Part shown: piece by piece, positions 10,747 to 20,290 of the stretch
Layout of the letters: every line of letters begins with the position of its first letter
Numbering within the stretch: the first letter of the stretch is position 1
Origin: Carposina sasakii
Lineage: Eukaryota; Arthropoda; Insecta; Lepidoptera; Carposinidae
Direction of reading: 5' to 3'
DNA length: 64,000 nt
Assembly (NCBI GenBank): GCA_014607495.2
Contig: CP053148.1
Span: 10,168,001-10,232,000, forward strand
Notes under the pieces: generated by a model
What the model was told of the DNA's origin: nothing
The model's input: the letters and a program-made list of their open reading frames with translations, nothing else
Databases searched by the model: none
Position numbers and translations under genes: made by a program

Positions 10747-10986
10747 TTTCTTGGATCTCTAGTTCTTTCCTTCCCCATTGCCTAAAATATAATATTTAAT
10801 CAGAAATACCTAAAAAAATATTATCTAAAAAATACCCACATTACCCAAAACAAATCAGGACACATTAGCCATTGTTCGGGGCAGTGATGTCATGTCTACC
10901 AACTTTTAGGTAGATCTACCAATTTTCACTTCAGTCTACCTATCGACTATAGAGTGATTCACGTGGAAGGATTATATCTATAGTAT

Positions 10987-11198
10987 CAGCACCGCACCTG
11001 TGCGAAGCTGGGGCGGGTCGCTAGTAATATAATAATATGATATGTTCATAATATAATATCAAAGTCTCGGAACCCAGAAAAGAGATGGAGCTTCAAATAA
11101 CGTAAGTGAGGTGACATAAAATAACTGAGTTGGCTCTATTCCTCTATAGTCATTCTCCTCTATGAAATGATCGCACACCGTGTGCGTTGAGTCCACGG
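10987..11198 (-). repeat. Right arm of the 213-bp inverted pair
   Basis: Reverse complement of 8883-9096, running from CAGCACCGCACCTGTGCGAA to CGTTGAGTCCACGG. The arms differ by a few substitutions and small indels, for example AATAACTTAAGAGG against AATGACTATAGAGG. The spacer between the arms is about 1.9 kb and holds the pogo transposase. Confidence 0.9.
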
Positions 11199-11474
11199 AT
11201 GGTCCGCGGTTGTCACAGGCATTTTCAAATTACGCGATATCCTTCTTTATTATTATCTGTTGACTTTTACTTATTACCTACAGCGTTTTGCTTTATACAG
11301 GCATTTTTCTGAAATATCAGGCATTTTAGGTACCATGTACAGGCACCCCTCTATTTAAAAAGGTTCACTACGATCCCAGGATAGATTTAAAAGTGTTTTC
11401 GAAAAATCGTGTAATACCCTATTAAACAAATTTTTCGTGGGTGCTATTTTACCATTTCATTAATTTGAAAACTC

Positions 11475-11632
11475 AAGGTGGGTTCCTACGGTCCGTGATA
11501 TTGCAGACGGACGCGGACGCGCCGACGGCTACGGACGAATGCGCACCACGGACGAGGCTATCCCACGGTGCGTGCCCGTCCGTGGTCGTCGGCGTCGGGC
11601 TGGGCGAAATACGTGGAAGACTTTACGTTACA
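11475..11632 (+). repeat. GC-rich foldback-type repeat (CACGGACG motif), copy 1
   Basis: It starts AAGGTGGGTTCCTACGGTCC and is built of ACGGACG, CCGTGG and CGCGGACG words. The reverse complement of the same start closes copy 2 at 13936. Open frames across it are by-products of stop-poor GC-rich sequence. Confidence 0.6.
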
Positions 11633-11660
11633 AGTATCGTAGTGATAAATTAAACCTTAT

Positions 11661-11710
11661 AGCGCGATTCTACACCTTAATAGATATCTATTAAGGTGTA
11701 GAATCGCGCT
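11661..11710. repeat. Perfect 50-bp palindrome
   Basis: All 50 bases are self-complementary about a central GATATC (centre between 11685 and 11686): the left half begins AGCGCGATTCTACACC and the right half is its exact reverse complement. There is no spacer and no mismatch. Confidence 0.97.
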
Positions 11711-11889
11711 AACTGAAAGAAAATACTTTCAAAGAAAAAAAGTATTTTTGTTGCCAGCGGGAACATAACACGCAGCCTTATTGAAATAAGGACTATTTTC
11801 TCTGAAATACTTTAGTACCTAGGCATCGGCGCCCGGTAACCATGGAATACTTGAAGGTATTTATTTTGTAGCACGATTATGTTCTTTAT
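11711..11889 (+). repeat. Unclassified repeat, left part (paired with 28440-28612)
   Basis: It shares with 28440-28612 the phrases AAATACTTTCAAAG, CAGCCTTATTGAAATAAGGA, GGAATACTTGAAGGTATTTA and GCGATTATGTTTCTTTAT (here GCACGATTATGTTCTTTAT). The match resumes at 12160 after an insertion. Confidence 0.75.
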
Positions 11890-12159
11890 TCACTATGGAT
11901 GCGCCCACCACCGGGCCCTACACCCTCCACTGACCCTCGGATCTGATAACTCACAACTGCGAAAACAGGCACTTGCACTAATTACAATCGCCACGCGAAA
12001 CCAGACCCGAGCACTGGCGATTGTAGTTAGTGCAAGTGCCTGTTTTCGCAGTTATGAATTATCAGATCCGTGGGTCAGTGGAGGGTGTAGGGCCCAGTGG
12101 TGGGCACACCCATAGTGAATGTTTGAACTTCCAAATTGTAACGCCTAATACAATTTCAT
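11890..12159 (+). mobile_element. Foldback element with 13-bp target duplication
   Basis: The interior is a long hairpin: CACTATGGATGCGCCCACCA at the left pairs with the complement of GTGGGCACACCCATAGTG at the right, arms about 110 bp, almost no loop. A non-palindromic tail (GAACTTCCAAATTGTAACGC, then CTAATACAATTTCAT) follows. The element is flanked by TTATGTTCTTTAT at 11877-11889 and 12160-12172. The related empty site at 28605-28625 has one copy of a similar string. A second, inverted copy with a larger loop lies at 26694-27115. Class is unclear: the duplication length would suit target-primed insertion, but the hairpin suits a foldback DNA element. Confidence 0.8.
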
Positions 12160-12290
12160 TTATGTTCTTTATGTCTAAGAAAACTAGGATAATATTTCTA
12201 TAAAAACCTTATTCACAACTTGGTACAAGTTGTTTGTTTACAGTACATACTTTGTACAGCGGACTCGAAATAGTTTAAAGCACGACTATA
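12160..12290 (+). repeat. Unclassified repeat, right part
   Basis: It continues the match to 28612-28700 with CTTTATGTCTAAGAAAACTA, GGATAATATTTCTA.AAAA and GTACAGCGGA.TCGAAATA. Confidence 0.7.
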
Positions 12291-12461
12291 AGCTCCTTTT
12301 CAAGATTGTATGAAAATTCCTGAGATATTTAAAAATTCTCCATACTATTGGGAAAAATAAACATGTGATTTCGGATCTCAATTTTGTGGATAGGTTCTCT
12401 ATAGTGGGCTATTTACATAGCTTTTCGCTTAACATAACCTTTTTGTTACACCTGTATACAG
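12291..12461 (+). mobile_element. MITE family B, partial copy
   Basis: It matches the right two-thirds of 60438-60703: ATTCCTGAGATATTTAAAAA, ACATGTGATTTCGGATCTCA, GGTTCTCTATAGTGGGCTAT and the terminal GCTTTTCGCTTAACATAACC. It abuts a family A element directly, sharing the TATACAGG junction. Confidence 0.72.
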
Positions 12462-12840
12462 GATGTTTTTTCGTTGCCACCCTTAACGAAGGGTACGTAA
12501 TCTATACATCAAATTAAGTAAGTTTATGCCGAAAAAAATGCTGGGAAACGATGTAAATTTTTTATATATTTTTTTATTACTTGATCGGGCGAAATTTATA
12601 GTGCCTAGTGTTTATACTAATTTTTCATAGACAGATATTAATTATTTCTCGTGAAAAATCTTGCTACACGCGTCTATGTGCATGAATGCAGAAAACCGTA
12701 GTCTATTTACTTAACTTTGGACCCTAATATTATGCAAACCAGACATTTCCCAGGTATGCCTTCCATGGAGAAAAATCATCGTGATGATGAGATTCCGTAG
12801 TTTTCGGGAACGTTGACGACCAAAAATCACCCAGTAGACA
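12455..12840 (+). mobile_element. MITE family A copy
   Basis: It begins TATACAGGATGTTTTTTCG and carries CACCCTTAACGAAGGGTACG, TATTAATTATTTCTCGTGAA, CCAGACATTTCCCAGG and GGAACGTTGACGACCAAAAA. The right terminus is diverged or lost. Same family as 7635-8021 in the other orientation. Confidence 0.78.
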
Positions 12841-12890
12841 TACAAGGTGTATGTGACAGCCAAGCAAATACTGAATGAAACACTGAACAA
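12841..12890 (+). repeat. MITE family C end fragment
   Basis: TACAAGGTGTATGTGACAGC followed by CAAGCAAATACTGA is the family C left end and directly follows the family A copy. Confidence 0.5.
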
Positions 12891-13169
12891 GTACCATTGT
12901 TTGACGACAGTGTTATTACTCCCAGGAAATATTTTTAATTTGATTATCCGCAAAGTTTGCTTTCCGCGCGAATTGTATCGGGTGATCCTGTGACTATTTA
13001 AATTAGCTTATTTGGTTATTGTGTGATACGAGTACATTGAAGTTTTATAAATCACTTTGTGACTATCCAATGGGGTTCATTAGTATTTTGAAATTTTTGG
13101 GGCTTTCTTTTCGAAAATCATCCATAGGTTAAAATTTTGTTTTTAAGTCATTATCTAAGGCCTACATAA

Positions 13170-13320
13170 ATGAGCTACACAATTTTTTTCCTGAAAAATG
13201 GAAAAAATGCCGGAAAAATTTCGAATTTTCCTGCGAAAATTTTCTGTGGTTTTCGCTTCAGAATCATGGTCTGAAGTCGCCATATCAATATTTGCCTGGC
13301 TGTCACAAGCACCCTGTATA
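13170..13320 (-). mobile_element. MITE family C, partial copy
   Basis: Inverted relative to 20184-20290. It contains CCTGCGAAAATTTTCTGTGG, CAGAATCATGGTCTGAAGTC and CAATATTTGCCTGGCTGTCA and ends CACCCTGTATA. Confidence 0.65.
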
Positions 13321-13610
13321 GGTAAATTACTGTTAAAGGCTTATGCAAGTTGTAATGTGTAATTTTAATGTGTTGTGAAGTGTATAAAAGCACTTTTCTT
13401 CAAAATACCGTAATCGCTGTTACCTCAAGTAAGATTAGGGAAAGTTTAGTATTTCAATAATAAAACTATTAGGTCTTGAATAAAGTAGCATTTTTTTTTA
13501 TCTGGGCAAATACTAAAAAAATTCAGAAGTGTATTCAAGGGCGAGTGTACGAGTATTCAAAAATGCCATTAGACTACTATACTACCACAATCGCTATTGC
13601 ATCCATGCAG

Positions 13611-13936
13611 CCGTCGACATGGTCGTCAATTTTTATGTGGTCGCCTACAGAAATCTCCACACGAGCACGCACGAGCGCGCACCGCGTCTGGAGCTATCCA
13701 TTCGCCATGGATCGGGCGCACCGCCACGGACGTGTCTGCAATTACCACGGACGACCCTATCCCACGGTGCGTGTCGGTGCGGGCTGGTCCGCGTCCGCCT
13801 ACATTTATCACCACGGATCTAGACGCACCGAGACGGACGCGTCTGCATTACCACGGACGCTCTGTTTCCCACGGTCCGTGGTGCGCGCTCGTGCGCGTCG
13901 GTCCGCAATATCACGGACCGTAGGAACCCACCTTTA
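13611..13936 (-). repeat. GC-rich foldback-type repeat (CACGGACG motif), copy 2
   Basis: It closes with CACGGACCGTAGGAACCCAC, the reverse complement of the start of copy 1 at 11475. The body repeats CCACGGACG, GCGCGCAC and CCCACGGTGCGTG. It lacks in-frame stops in several frames on both strands only because it is GC-rich and self-complementary. Confidence 0.6.
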
Positions 13937-13945
13937 GTGTGACAC

Positions 13946-14397
13946 CAGTTAAGCCTACTTATATGTTTATTGTGAAGCGTTGGGCACGTGGGACCTAAGT
14001 GCAAGTGCGAGAAGTGTGAATCTTTAAAATATTGACAGCAGAGCAGCAGTGTAAGTGACAGCTAGGCAAATATTGATATGCTGACTTCAGAATCCCAAAA
14101 AAAATTGATTATTTATTTTTTCAGGGCAAAAGGTAAGTTCGTTTGATAAAAAAGCAACATTTTAACAGATGAAAATAATTAAATACTTAATTTAAAATGA
14201 GAAAAAATTTGTCACTGAAATTTGAGTTCGAATAACTGGTAAATCCTAATTGAGTAAAGTAATTCCAAAACAGCATGTATCATAGAATAAGCAATAAAAC
14301 CATTGAACTTGTGACAGGACCGCATTTTAATGACATTTTATACTCGTACCTATCAGAATTAATAATCAGAATCATACCTTTCTGTAAAAGTACAATT
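13946..14397. other. AT-rich sequence with a family C fragment
   Basis: GTAAGTGACAGCTAGGCAAA and TATTGATATGCTGACTTCAG at about 14050-14100 is a family C end. Nothing else recognised. Confidence 0.5.
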
Positions 14398-14479
14398 TGA
14401 TTAGTGTCCAAATGAGGTAGTAATAAGCCTTCAAAGTTGGGTGGGTGGGCAAGTCCATTTTTAAAATGAGATAATTCTT
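14398..14479 (+). repeat. Repeat family D, left part (split)
   Basis: GTGTCCAAATGAGGTAGTAA, TAAGCCTTCAAAGTT and GGGCAAGTCCATTTTT match 59303-59360. The family continues after the insertion, at 15776. Confidence 0.8.
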
Positions 14480-15775
14480 ATTTGGCCTATTCCACTCTAA
14501 TCCACTGGATAAATCCATTAATGGATTAGATTCCACCTTTTCGTCCACTCTAATTCACTGCTTTAAAACTCACTGGGGACTGGATTAGAGTGGAACATCT
14601 AATCCACTATAATCCATTGGTCAAATTCATTGATGGATTAGATTCCGCTTCTGAGTACACTCTAATCTATTTCCATTAATTGACTAATCGGTGAAACCTG
14701 ATTATACTCGTAGGATACAAAAATAATAATTTTATTGGAGTAGCCTCTGATCATCCAGGTGATTATATTCGCAGGTTATGGACACTAATGAGTTGCCAAT
14801 GATCATACATACATACATAAAATCACACCTGTTCCGACTCGAAGGACCATATGTTTATTGAATATTTAAACGATGAAATGAATAGAAATTGATATCAATG
14901 GAAGAATCTTGTTTAATTAACAAATTGAGTTAAAAAACGAAAGACAAAAGAAAGCATGCTATAAATCAATTATTAATAAAAATCTAAATTTTTAATACAA
15001 TTAATATACAAAAAACGTACTTTTAACCCTAGTATTTTAATGAAATGATTATTCATTTGCTCAAATAATGGATCAATAAAGTTTATATCAGATACATGTT
15101 TCAACAATCTTACAAAATTTGTAATTACAATATTATAACTTGGTTTTTATGTTTGCCTAGTATTACAGTATCCTTCTAACTATTTTAACTTAAAACTTAA
15201 CGAAAAAAAACTTATAGCCTTGACTTAACGAAAATAAATAACCCTTTAAAGGTATTGAAGATGACCTAGTAAATTAATTTTAACTGTTCCAGAAGTTATC
15301 TGTAAAGCGGTTGCATATTCTTCTCTTAGTATGGTAGTTGAGTAGGTACAATTTCCTGGATTACAATGTAGGAACTTAAAATCGGAATCAAATCTATTAA
15401 TAGATTCTATAGAACTGTTGAAGTATCATATTAGTGTTTAGTATCCCATCAGTACTATATAGTACTGTATAGTATATGTTGTGTAGTATAGATAGAGTAT
15501 ACTGTATAGTATAGTGTATATTGTATAGTACAGTAGTGTATACTGTATAGTATATTAGAGAGCATGGTGAACATCCCATCAGTTCTATAGAACTACAGCT
15601 ATGGGGTTCTACTGGGATGCACCCTCGGAAACAAATCCATTGATGAATGTTAGTGTACTCAGAAGCGGAATCTAATCCATTAATGAATTTGACCAATGGA
15701 TTATAGTGGGATAGATGTTCCACTCTAATCCAGTCCCCAGTGAGTTTTATAGCAGTGGATTAGAGTGGACGAAAA
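14480..15775. mobile_element. 1.3-kb insertion bounded by long inverted repeats (TCCACTCTAATCCACT)
   Basis: The left arm (about 14537-14690) contains CGTCCACTCTAATTCACTGC, ACTCACTGGGGACTGGATTA and GGATTAGATTCCGCTTCTGA. The right arm (about 15630-15772) is its reverse complement. The left side has an additional outer copy of CCACTCTAATCCACTGG (14487-14503). The repeat at 59300-59680 shows the same flanks joined without this insertion. The interior has AT-rich sequence and a GTATA-rich stretch, no transposase. Confidence 0.75.
15425..15560. repeat. Degenerate GTATA low-complexity tract
   Basis: Repeats of AGTATA, GTATACTGTATAGT and TATAGTAC dominate the stretch. CCCATCAGT plus TATAGTACT/TATAGAACT palindromes flank it at 15447 and 15572. 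Confidence 0.75.
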
Positions 15776-16045
15776 AGTACACATAACCACGTGCATCATT
15801 TACAGCAATTTTTGTTATGTGACCATTTATAAACGCAATGACTAATATAGCTGTCGAACAAAAGTTCTTTAACAAGCACACAAATTACTCAAACGTGATG
15901 TCATAATACAGTAGCCGTTTGTATAAAGCGTTTTTTGGCAAGTCAAAAATAGTGAGTTATATCTCGGAAAGTTTTCACGCTAGCGAAGTTTTTCTTACGC
16001 AATTTTTCTTTTATTTATGATCTTTTGATATAATTACAAATAAAA
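15776..16045 (+). repeat. Repeat family D, right part
   Basis: It matches 59395-59680: CATCATTTACAGCAATTTTT, GTTTTCACGCTAGCGAAGTT and TTATGATCTTTTGATATAA. No coding capacity. Confidence 0.8.
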
Positions 16046-16297
16046 TAACTGTCATCATCCCCATTTGCGCAGAAAGCAAACATTGCGGGTAATAGCATTT
16101 CCTACGAGTAATATAATAACTGTCATATCTACCTTCTTGTTCAGCATTTCAGTATTTGCCTGCCACACCACAAGCTGTATGTTTAAGTTACCTTTGCATG
16201 ACAATCGCGATCGATACACTGTAAACAAAAAAGTAGTAAATACTTTTGTATTTATGCAACAAATGATATGCCTATTTTGTTAGTGGTTTAAAACTGT

Positions 16298-17931
16298 CGT
16301 CGTAGTCGTCAGTCTATCGCAGTCCACTGCTGGACGTAGGCCTCCCCCAAAGCACACCACACGGCCCGTTTTTGCCATCAAGTCACTGCCAGCCATAAGT
16401 CATCGGTCCATCTGGCTGGACGGCTTCCTACGCTACGCTTGCCGTGGCGCGGTCTCCATTCGAGGACCCGCTTACTCCATCGTCCATCGGTTCTACGACA
16501 GATGTGATCCGCCCACTGCCACTTCTACTACATTTCGAGACTACGTCTGTCACCTTGGTCTTCTGCCGGATAATCTCATTTCGGACTTTGCCAATTAGCG
16601 ATCATTGACCTTTCCATAGCTCTCTGAGTGACATGCAATCAGTGGGCTAGCCCCACCGTCAGGTTCCACGTCTCGGCTTTATAGGGCATGGCTGGTAGAA
16701 CGCACTGATCGAACACCTTGGTCTTGAAGCATTGTGGCAAGGATGAATCAATGATATGACGCAAATCCCCAAACGCTGCCCACCCAAGCTGCACTCTTCT
16801 GGTGATTTCCACCTCGAAGTTGTCTTTGCCCAATTGCAACATTTGCCCAAGATATAAATCCTTCGGACGACTTCTAGGGCTACCACCTTCGATGGAAACT
16901 GGCTCAGGGATGATGTGCCGATGTACGAGTAAATTATCTTGTTCAGGTTCATCCCGAGTCCCACAGGCCTCGAGACAGCATTGCGACTAGACAACATTTA
17001 GCATGTCTTGCAACGATTCAGCCATTAAGATAATATGGTCGGAGATGCGTAAGATATTCACTATTGACGTTGACGCCTAGTCCATCCCACTGTAGCGTCT
17101 TGAAGACGTCCTCCATCGCGTTGGTGAAGAGTTTAGAGGATATGACATCCCCCTGACTCACACATCAGAGTATTTGGATCGGTCTTGTTTGGTAGTTTTG
17201 GACTTGAATGGACATCGTTGCCATTTGGTAGATATTTCTCAGAATTTCCACATATCACCAGTCGATATTTTGGCATCGCTGCAATGATTCCAAAAACGGC
17301 CCAGGTTTCGATGGAGTCGAAGGCTTTCTCGTAGTCCACAAAGGCCATACACAGCGATTGGTCAGCAACCGGTCACTAAACGTCGAAAGACGACTACGTT
17401 CCTGGTTCAAAGAACCCTATTTTGTAATCTATGAGTGTGGGGCAGACTTTTAAATCTAGCTAGTAGGATAATACCAAATGTCATTTTTGACAGCGATTAT
17501 CTAGCGATTGCGACCGGTTGCGTGTTAGATAATCAGCCTGCCGGTAGTTGGAAGGCGTCAAATCTTAACGCCAGACGATTCGTGAGGACTCTCGAGAACA
17601 GCTTGTAGACGTGGCTTAGAAGTGTGATCGGCCTATAGTTTTTGAGGAGCGTTATGTCCCCCTTCTTGCAAAACAATGCAATACACCTCTGTTCCACGCC
17701 TTTGGAGTAGTCCCATTGGCCAGTACGCAGTTAAATAACATTTCGAACTCTTCAAGGACTGGTTTTCCCCCAGCCTTAAGGAGCTCAGAGGCCAGTCCGT
17801 CTTCCCCGGGAACCTTCCCATTCTAGCTGTCTGAGAGCCGCCCCGATTTCGTCTATATCTACGTCGGGAGATCCTCCGTAAAGTGGCGGGAGAGTGGAAC
17901 TCTGGGGTCGATCGCATCGGGTGGGGGCTTC
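16298..17931 (-). mobile_element. RTE-type LINE, 5'-truncated, with perfect 13-bp target duplication
   Basis: The element is flanked by GGTTTAAAACTGT at 16285-16297 and 17932-17944. On the minus strand it ends in the usual RTE 3' signature CAGCAGTGGACTGCGATAGA (here CCAGCAGTGGACTGCG). Length is 1634 bp, so the endonuclease half is missing. Confidence 0.9.
16639..17917 (-). pseudogene. Reverse transcriptase of the RTE LINE, degenerate
   Basis: Minus-strand pieces in different frames: an early palm region near 17880-17640; motif A as MAFVDYEKAFDSIETWAVF from 17348; and the C-terminal part QLGKDNFEVEITRRVQLGWA, then AAFGDLRHI and TKVFDQCVLPAMPYKAETW (16842-16650). The catalytic FADD box expected near 17035-17055 is destroyed by a short deletion: the flanks HLR and ILMAES remain but the box does not. 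The protein cannot be active. Confidence 0.82.
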
Positions 17932-17944
17932 GGTTTAAAACTGT

Positions 17945-18513
17945 AGCTATAAACTTAAAACTTAATAGAATGGAGCACTATAGGGGGGAGCCTCATGGTT
18001 GATGGACGGTCATCCTTTGTGTGCACTTCGAATTCTATGTTAAAAATCAACAAACAGTCGTAGTCTGTGCGGTCCATCCAGTGCGGTCGAGTTACAAATT
18101 GCCAAACCCTGTATGATCCAATTTAATGTTAAGGGCGTTTAGGTGCGGTTTTCCATAATTTAACAATGGTGGTTAATTATTTTGCCTATTGGACCAATCA
18201 CCAACCAAACATCGCGCCTAAACATCGTTGACACGATGCGAGCTTATCGCCTGAGAGAGTGCTTGAGTTCCTTGGTCAACTCTTCAGACATGCACGTTAA
18301 GAGGTACTATCTCTGTTAGCCACACACCTGATGTACCTTTATTTTCTAACTTGTGACCTTATGCGACCTACGAGTATCGCGAACTTAAGTTAATTAAAGA
18401 TATTATGTATGATGAAGTAAGTATACTCACTTGTGAATAAACAATTTTTTCCTCTACACTGTGGTAATGATAGGTGAGATTAATTATATTTTAATTTAAT
18501 ATTACGTATTATG
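17945..18513. other. Mostly anonymous sequence
   Basis: A short phrase (GCTTATCGCCTGAGAGA, 18241-18258) recurs at 55747-55763. No gene recognised. Confidence 0.45.
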
Positions 18514-18517
18514 TTAA

Positions 18518-19798
18518 GGGTTATATACAGTTAGAATTTTCAAAAAATCGATTTTTTATATTTTATTTTCTTAATGTACATATATTTAAGAATACACACA
18601 GAAAATTTCATATCGTTCCGGTGAATATTTCAAAGTTACAAGCAAATTTGAAAAGGCGTTTCAGAGTGCTTGGAAGTACAAGGTCGGAGCGGCAGCGCCA
18701 GAATCATGGTGCGACTGGCAGAAGGCTGCAGCTGCCAATCAATTATCCACTTTCGAACATGATTATGAGCCATTACCAAAAGATGTTGCTGAGGCTATAC
18801 ATCCGATTTTCACAGATCTCAGCAGTGAGAATTTATTGGAGAGATGTGTAGGTGGTTTTAACCAAAACAACAACGAGAGCTACAATCAACTGATTTGAAA
18901 ATCTCTCCCAAAATTGTTCCAGCCGGTTCGAAAACTGTGTAAATTGCTGCATACATAGCTGCTGGCATATTTAATGAAGGAATGGCATCACTATTGTATA
19001 TATGAATGCAATAGGTATACACTTGGGCCCAATGCGCATTCATATGCCGAAAAAGAAGATGAGAAGCGCGTGAGCATTTCCGATCTCAGAGCGCGTGAGA
19101 GCACCGAGATGGAAGAATGGCTCGCAGACAACATCAGCTTGAGTTATTAGAAGCTGCTGAATCGGCGGAGGGTGTATTATATGGTCCTGGAATAGACAAC
19201 TCCATGTAAGTTAAAAAAAAAAAAAAATTATCCCATGTAAAGTGCATTCCAAACTTTAAACGCGTTTTTCTCAAAATGGTGTTTCAAAGTCGGTGACCAA
19301 CATTACTCGAAACGGCTAAACCGATTAGTCTCAAATTTTAATATGACCTTCTTAAATATATTTTTTAGTAATTAATCGAAGATGTTTTCTCTCCGATATT
19401 TTTTTTTATAAACAATTTAAGGCCGAAATTTCGGTGAAGAATCGATTTTTTTTTGAGAAACCGCCATTTTGTAAAAAAAAAAAAAAATTGGCTTATTCCT
19501 TCGATTAATTACTAGATTTAACATTATTTTAACGAAATCTGTTTTGGTTTTTTTAATTTCAGATGATCCAGTTTCCGAGATATAGTGGTCACCGCAAAAC
19601 GTCTTTTTTGAGAGGAGCTCCTGGAGATCAGCTGTAGCTCTTTTTCAAATAAATATTTTTACTAGTACTAAGTCTTAAATACAGTTAAAAGATACCATAA
19701 TATGTGTATAAATTTTTTGATCAATAAATTTAAAAGTTTTCTCAGAAAATATTCTGGAAAATTCACTTTTTTTCGGCCGTCTAACTGTATATAACCCC
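18518..19798 (+). mobile_element. TTAA-flanked, Kolobok-like DNA transposon remnant
   Basis: Left end GGGTTATATACAGTTAGA and right end (reverse complement GGGGTTATATACAGTTAGA) form an 18-bp terminal inverted repeat flanked by TTAA at 18514-18517 and 19799-19802. TTAA duplications are used by the piggyBac and Kolobok superfamilies; the interior protein is not piggyBac-like, so Kolobok is favoured. Length 1281 bp. The right half contains no coding sequence. Confidence 0.78.
18650..19209 (+). pseudogene. C-terminal part of a Kolobok/Mutator-like transposase protein, degenerate
   Basis: Reading from about 18690: APESWCDWQKAAAANQLST, then EPLPKDVAEAIHPIFTDLSS, LLERCVGGFNQNNNESYNQL, a TGA where W is expected, SPKIVPAGSKTV, a stop, IAAYIAAGIFNEGMASLLYI, a frameshift, LGPNAHSYAEKEDEKRVSIS, another frameshift, and finally LLEAAESAEGVLYGPGIDNS before a stop at about 19207. 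The strings CxGGFxQNNNES..N, AAxIFNEG and GxLYGPGI are conserved in arthropod predicted proteins annotated with a Mutator-like transposase domain and found in TTAA-type elements. At least two nonsense changes and two frameshifts. The N-terminal part is missing. Confidence 0.72.
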
Positions 19799-19802
19799 TT
19801 AA

Positions 19803-20183
19803 TGCTCAAGGAAAGTCAAACTTAGGCTGGCTTTGTAACCTAAACGGGAACGAATTATTTGAGCTGTTATTTAAATATTTGAGAAGTTATTATGATCAGA
19901 AAAATATATGGGCAGTTATTTATTTTATCGAATGTTTAAATAATACTTACCGAAGCGCGAGATAAGCTTTCTTTTGGACTAGAAAGATAAATTATAATTA
20001 ATAAAATATCTACTTACCAATTAAGACCATTATTTTCGTATAAAAATATTTTCCCGGGATAAAAAGTATACCCTCCTCAGGACCTAAACTATCTGTGCAA
20101 TTTTTAAGACAAATCGGTACAGCCATTTTTGAGTTCTTGAATCGTTATAAATAGTATATCTAACAAGACTTTCTTTTATGTGT
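19803..20183. other. Mostly anonymous, with candidate splice sites
   Basis: Two minus-strand donors (GTAAGTATT after 19951 and GTAAGTAG near 20013) occur here; a 28-bp candidate exon is listed separately. Otherwise AT-rich with no recognised repeat. Confidence 0.4.
19951..19978 (-). CDS. Candidate 28-bp minus-strand microexon
   Basis: On the minus strand a pyrimidine-rich acceptor (TTATCTTTCTAG) is followed by 28 bases and the donor GTAAGTATT. Entered in the phase of the other candidate exons it reads PKESLSRAS and exits in phase 0. The splice sites look strong, but the exon is very short and has no other support. Confidence 0.2.
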
Positions 20184-20290
20184 TTACAGGGTGAAAGTGA
20201 CATCCAGGCAAATATTGATATGCCGCATTTAGACCATGATTCTGAGGCGAAACCACCGAAAATTTCGCAGGAAATTTCCATAATATTCCT
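20184..20290 (+). mobile_element. MITE family C copy (left end)
   Basis: TTTACAGGGTGAAAGTGACA followed by CCAGGCAAATATTGATATGC, ACCATGATTCTGAGGCGAAA and AATTTCGCAGGAAATTTCC. This is the clearest left end of the family; its ACAGGGTG start parallels the ACAGGATG starts of families A and B. Confidence 0.7.

Noticed and set aside
13476..13937. Overlapping open frames of 97-153 codons on both strands
   Set aside because: They lie in the self-complementary GC-rich CACGGACG repeat; openness follows from composition, with no domain and no codon bias.
15397..15723. 108-codon minus-strand open frame rich in Tyr/Thr/Ile
   Set aside because: It is a translation of the GTATA low-complexity tract inside an inverted-repeat insertion.
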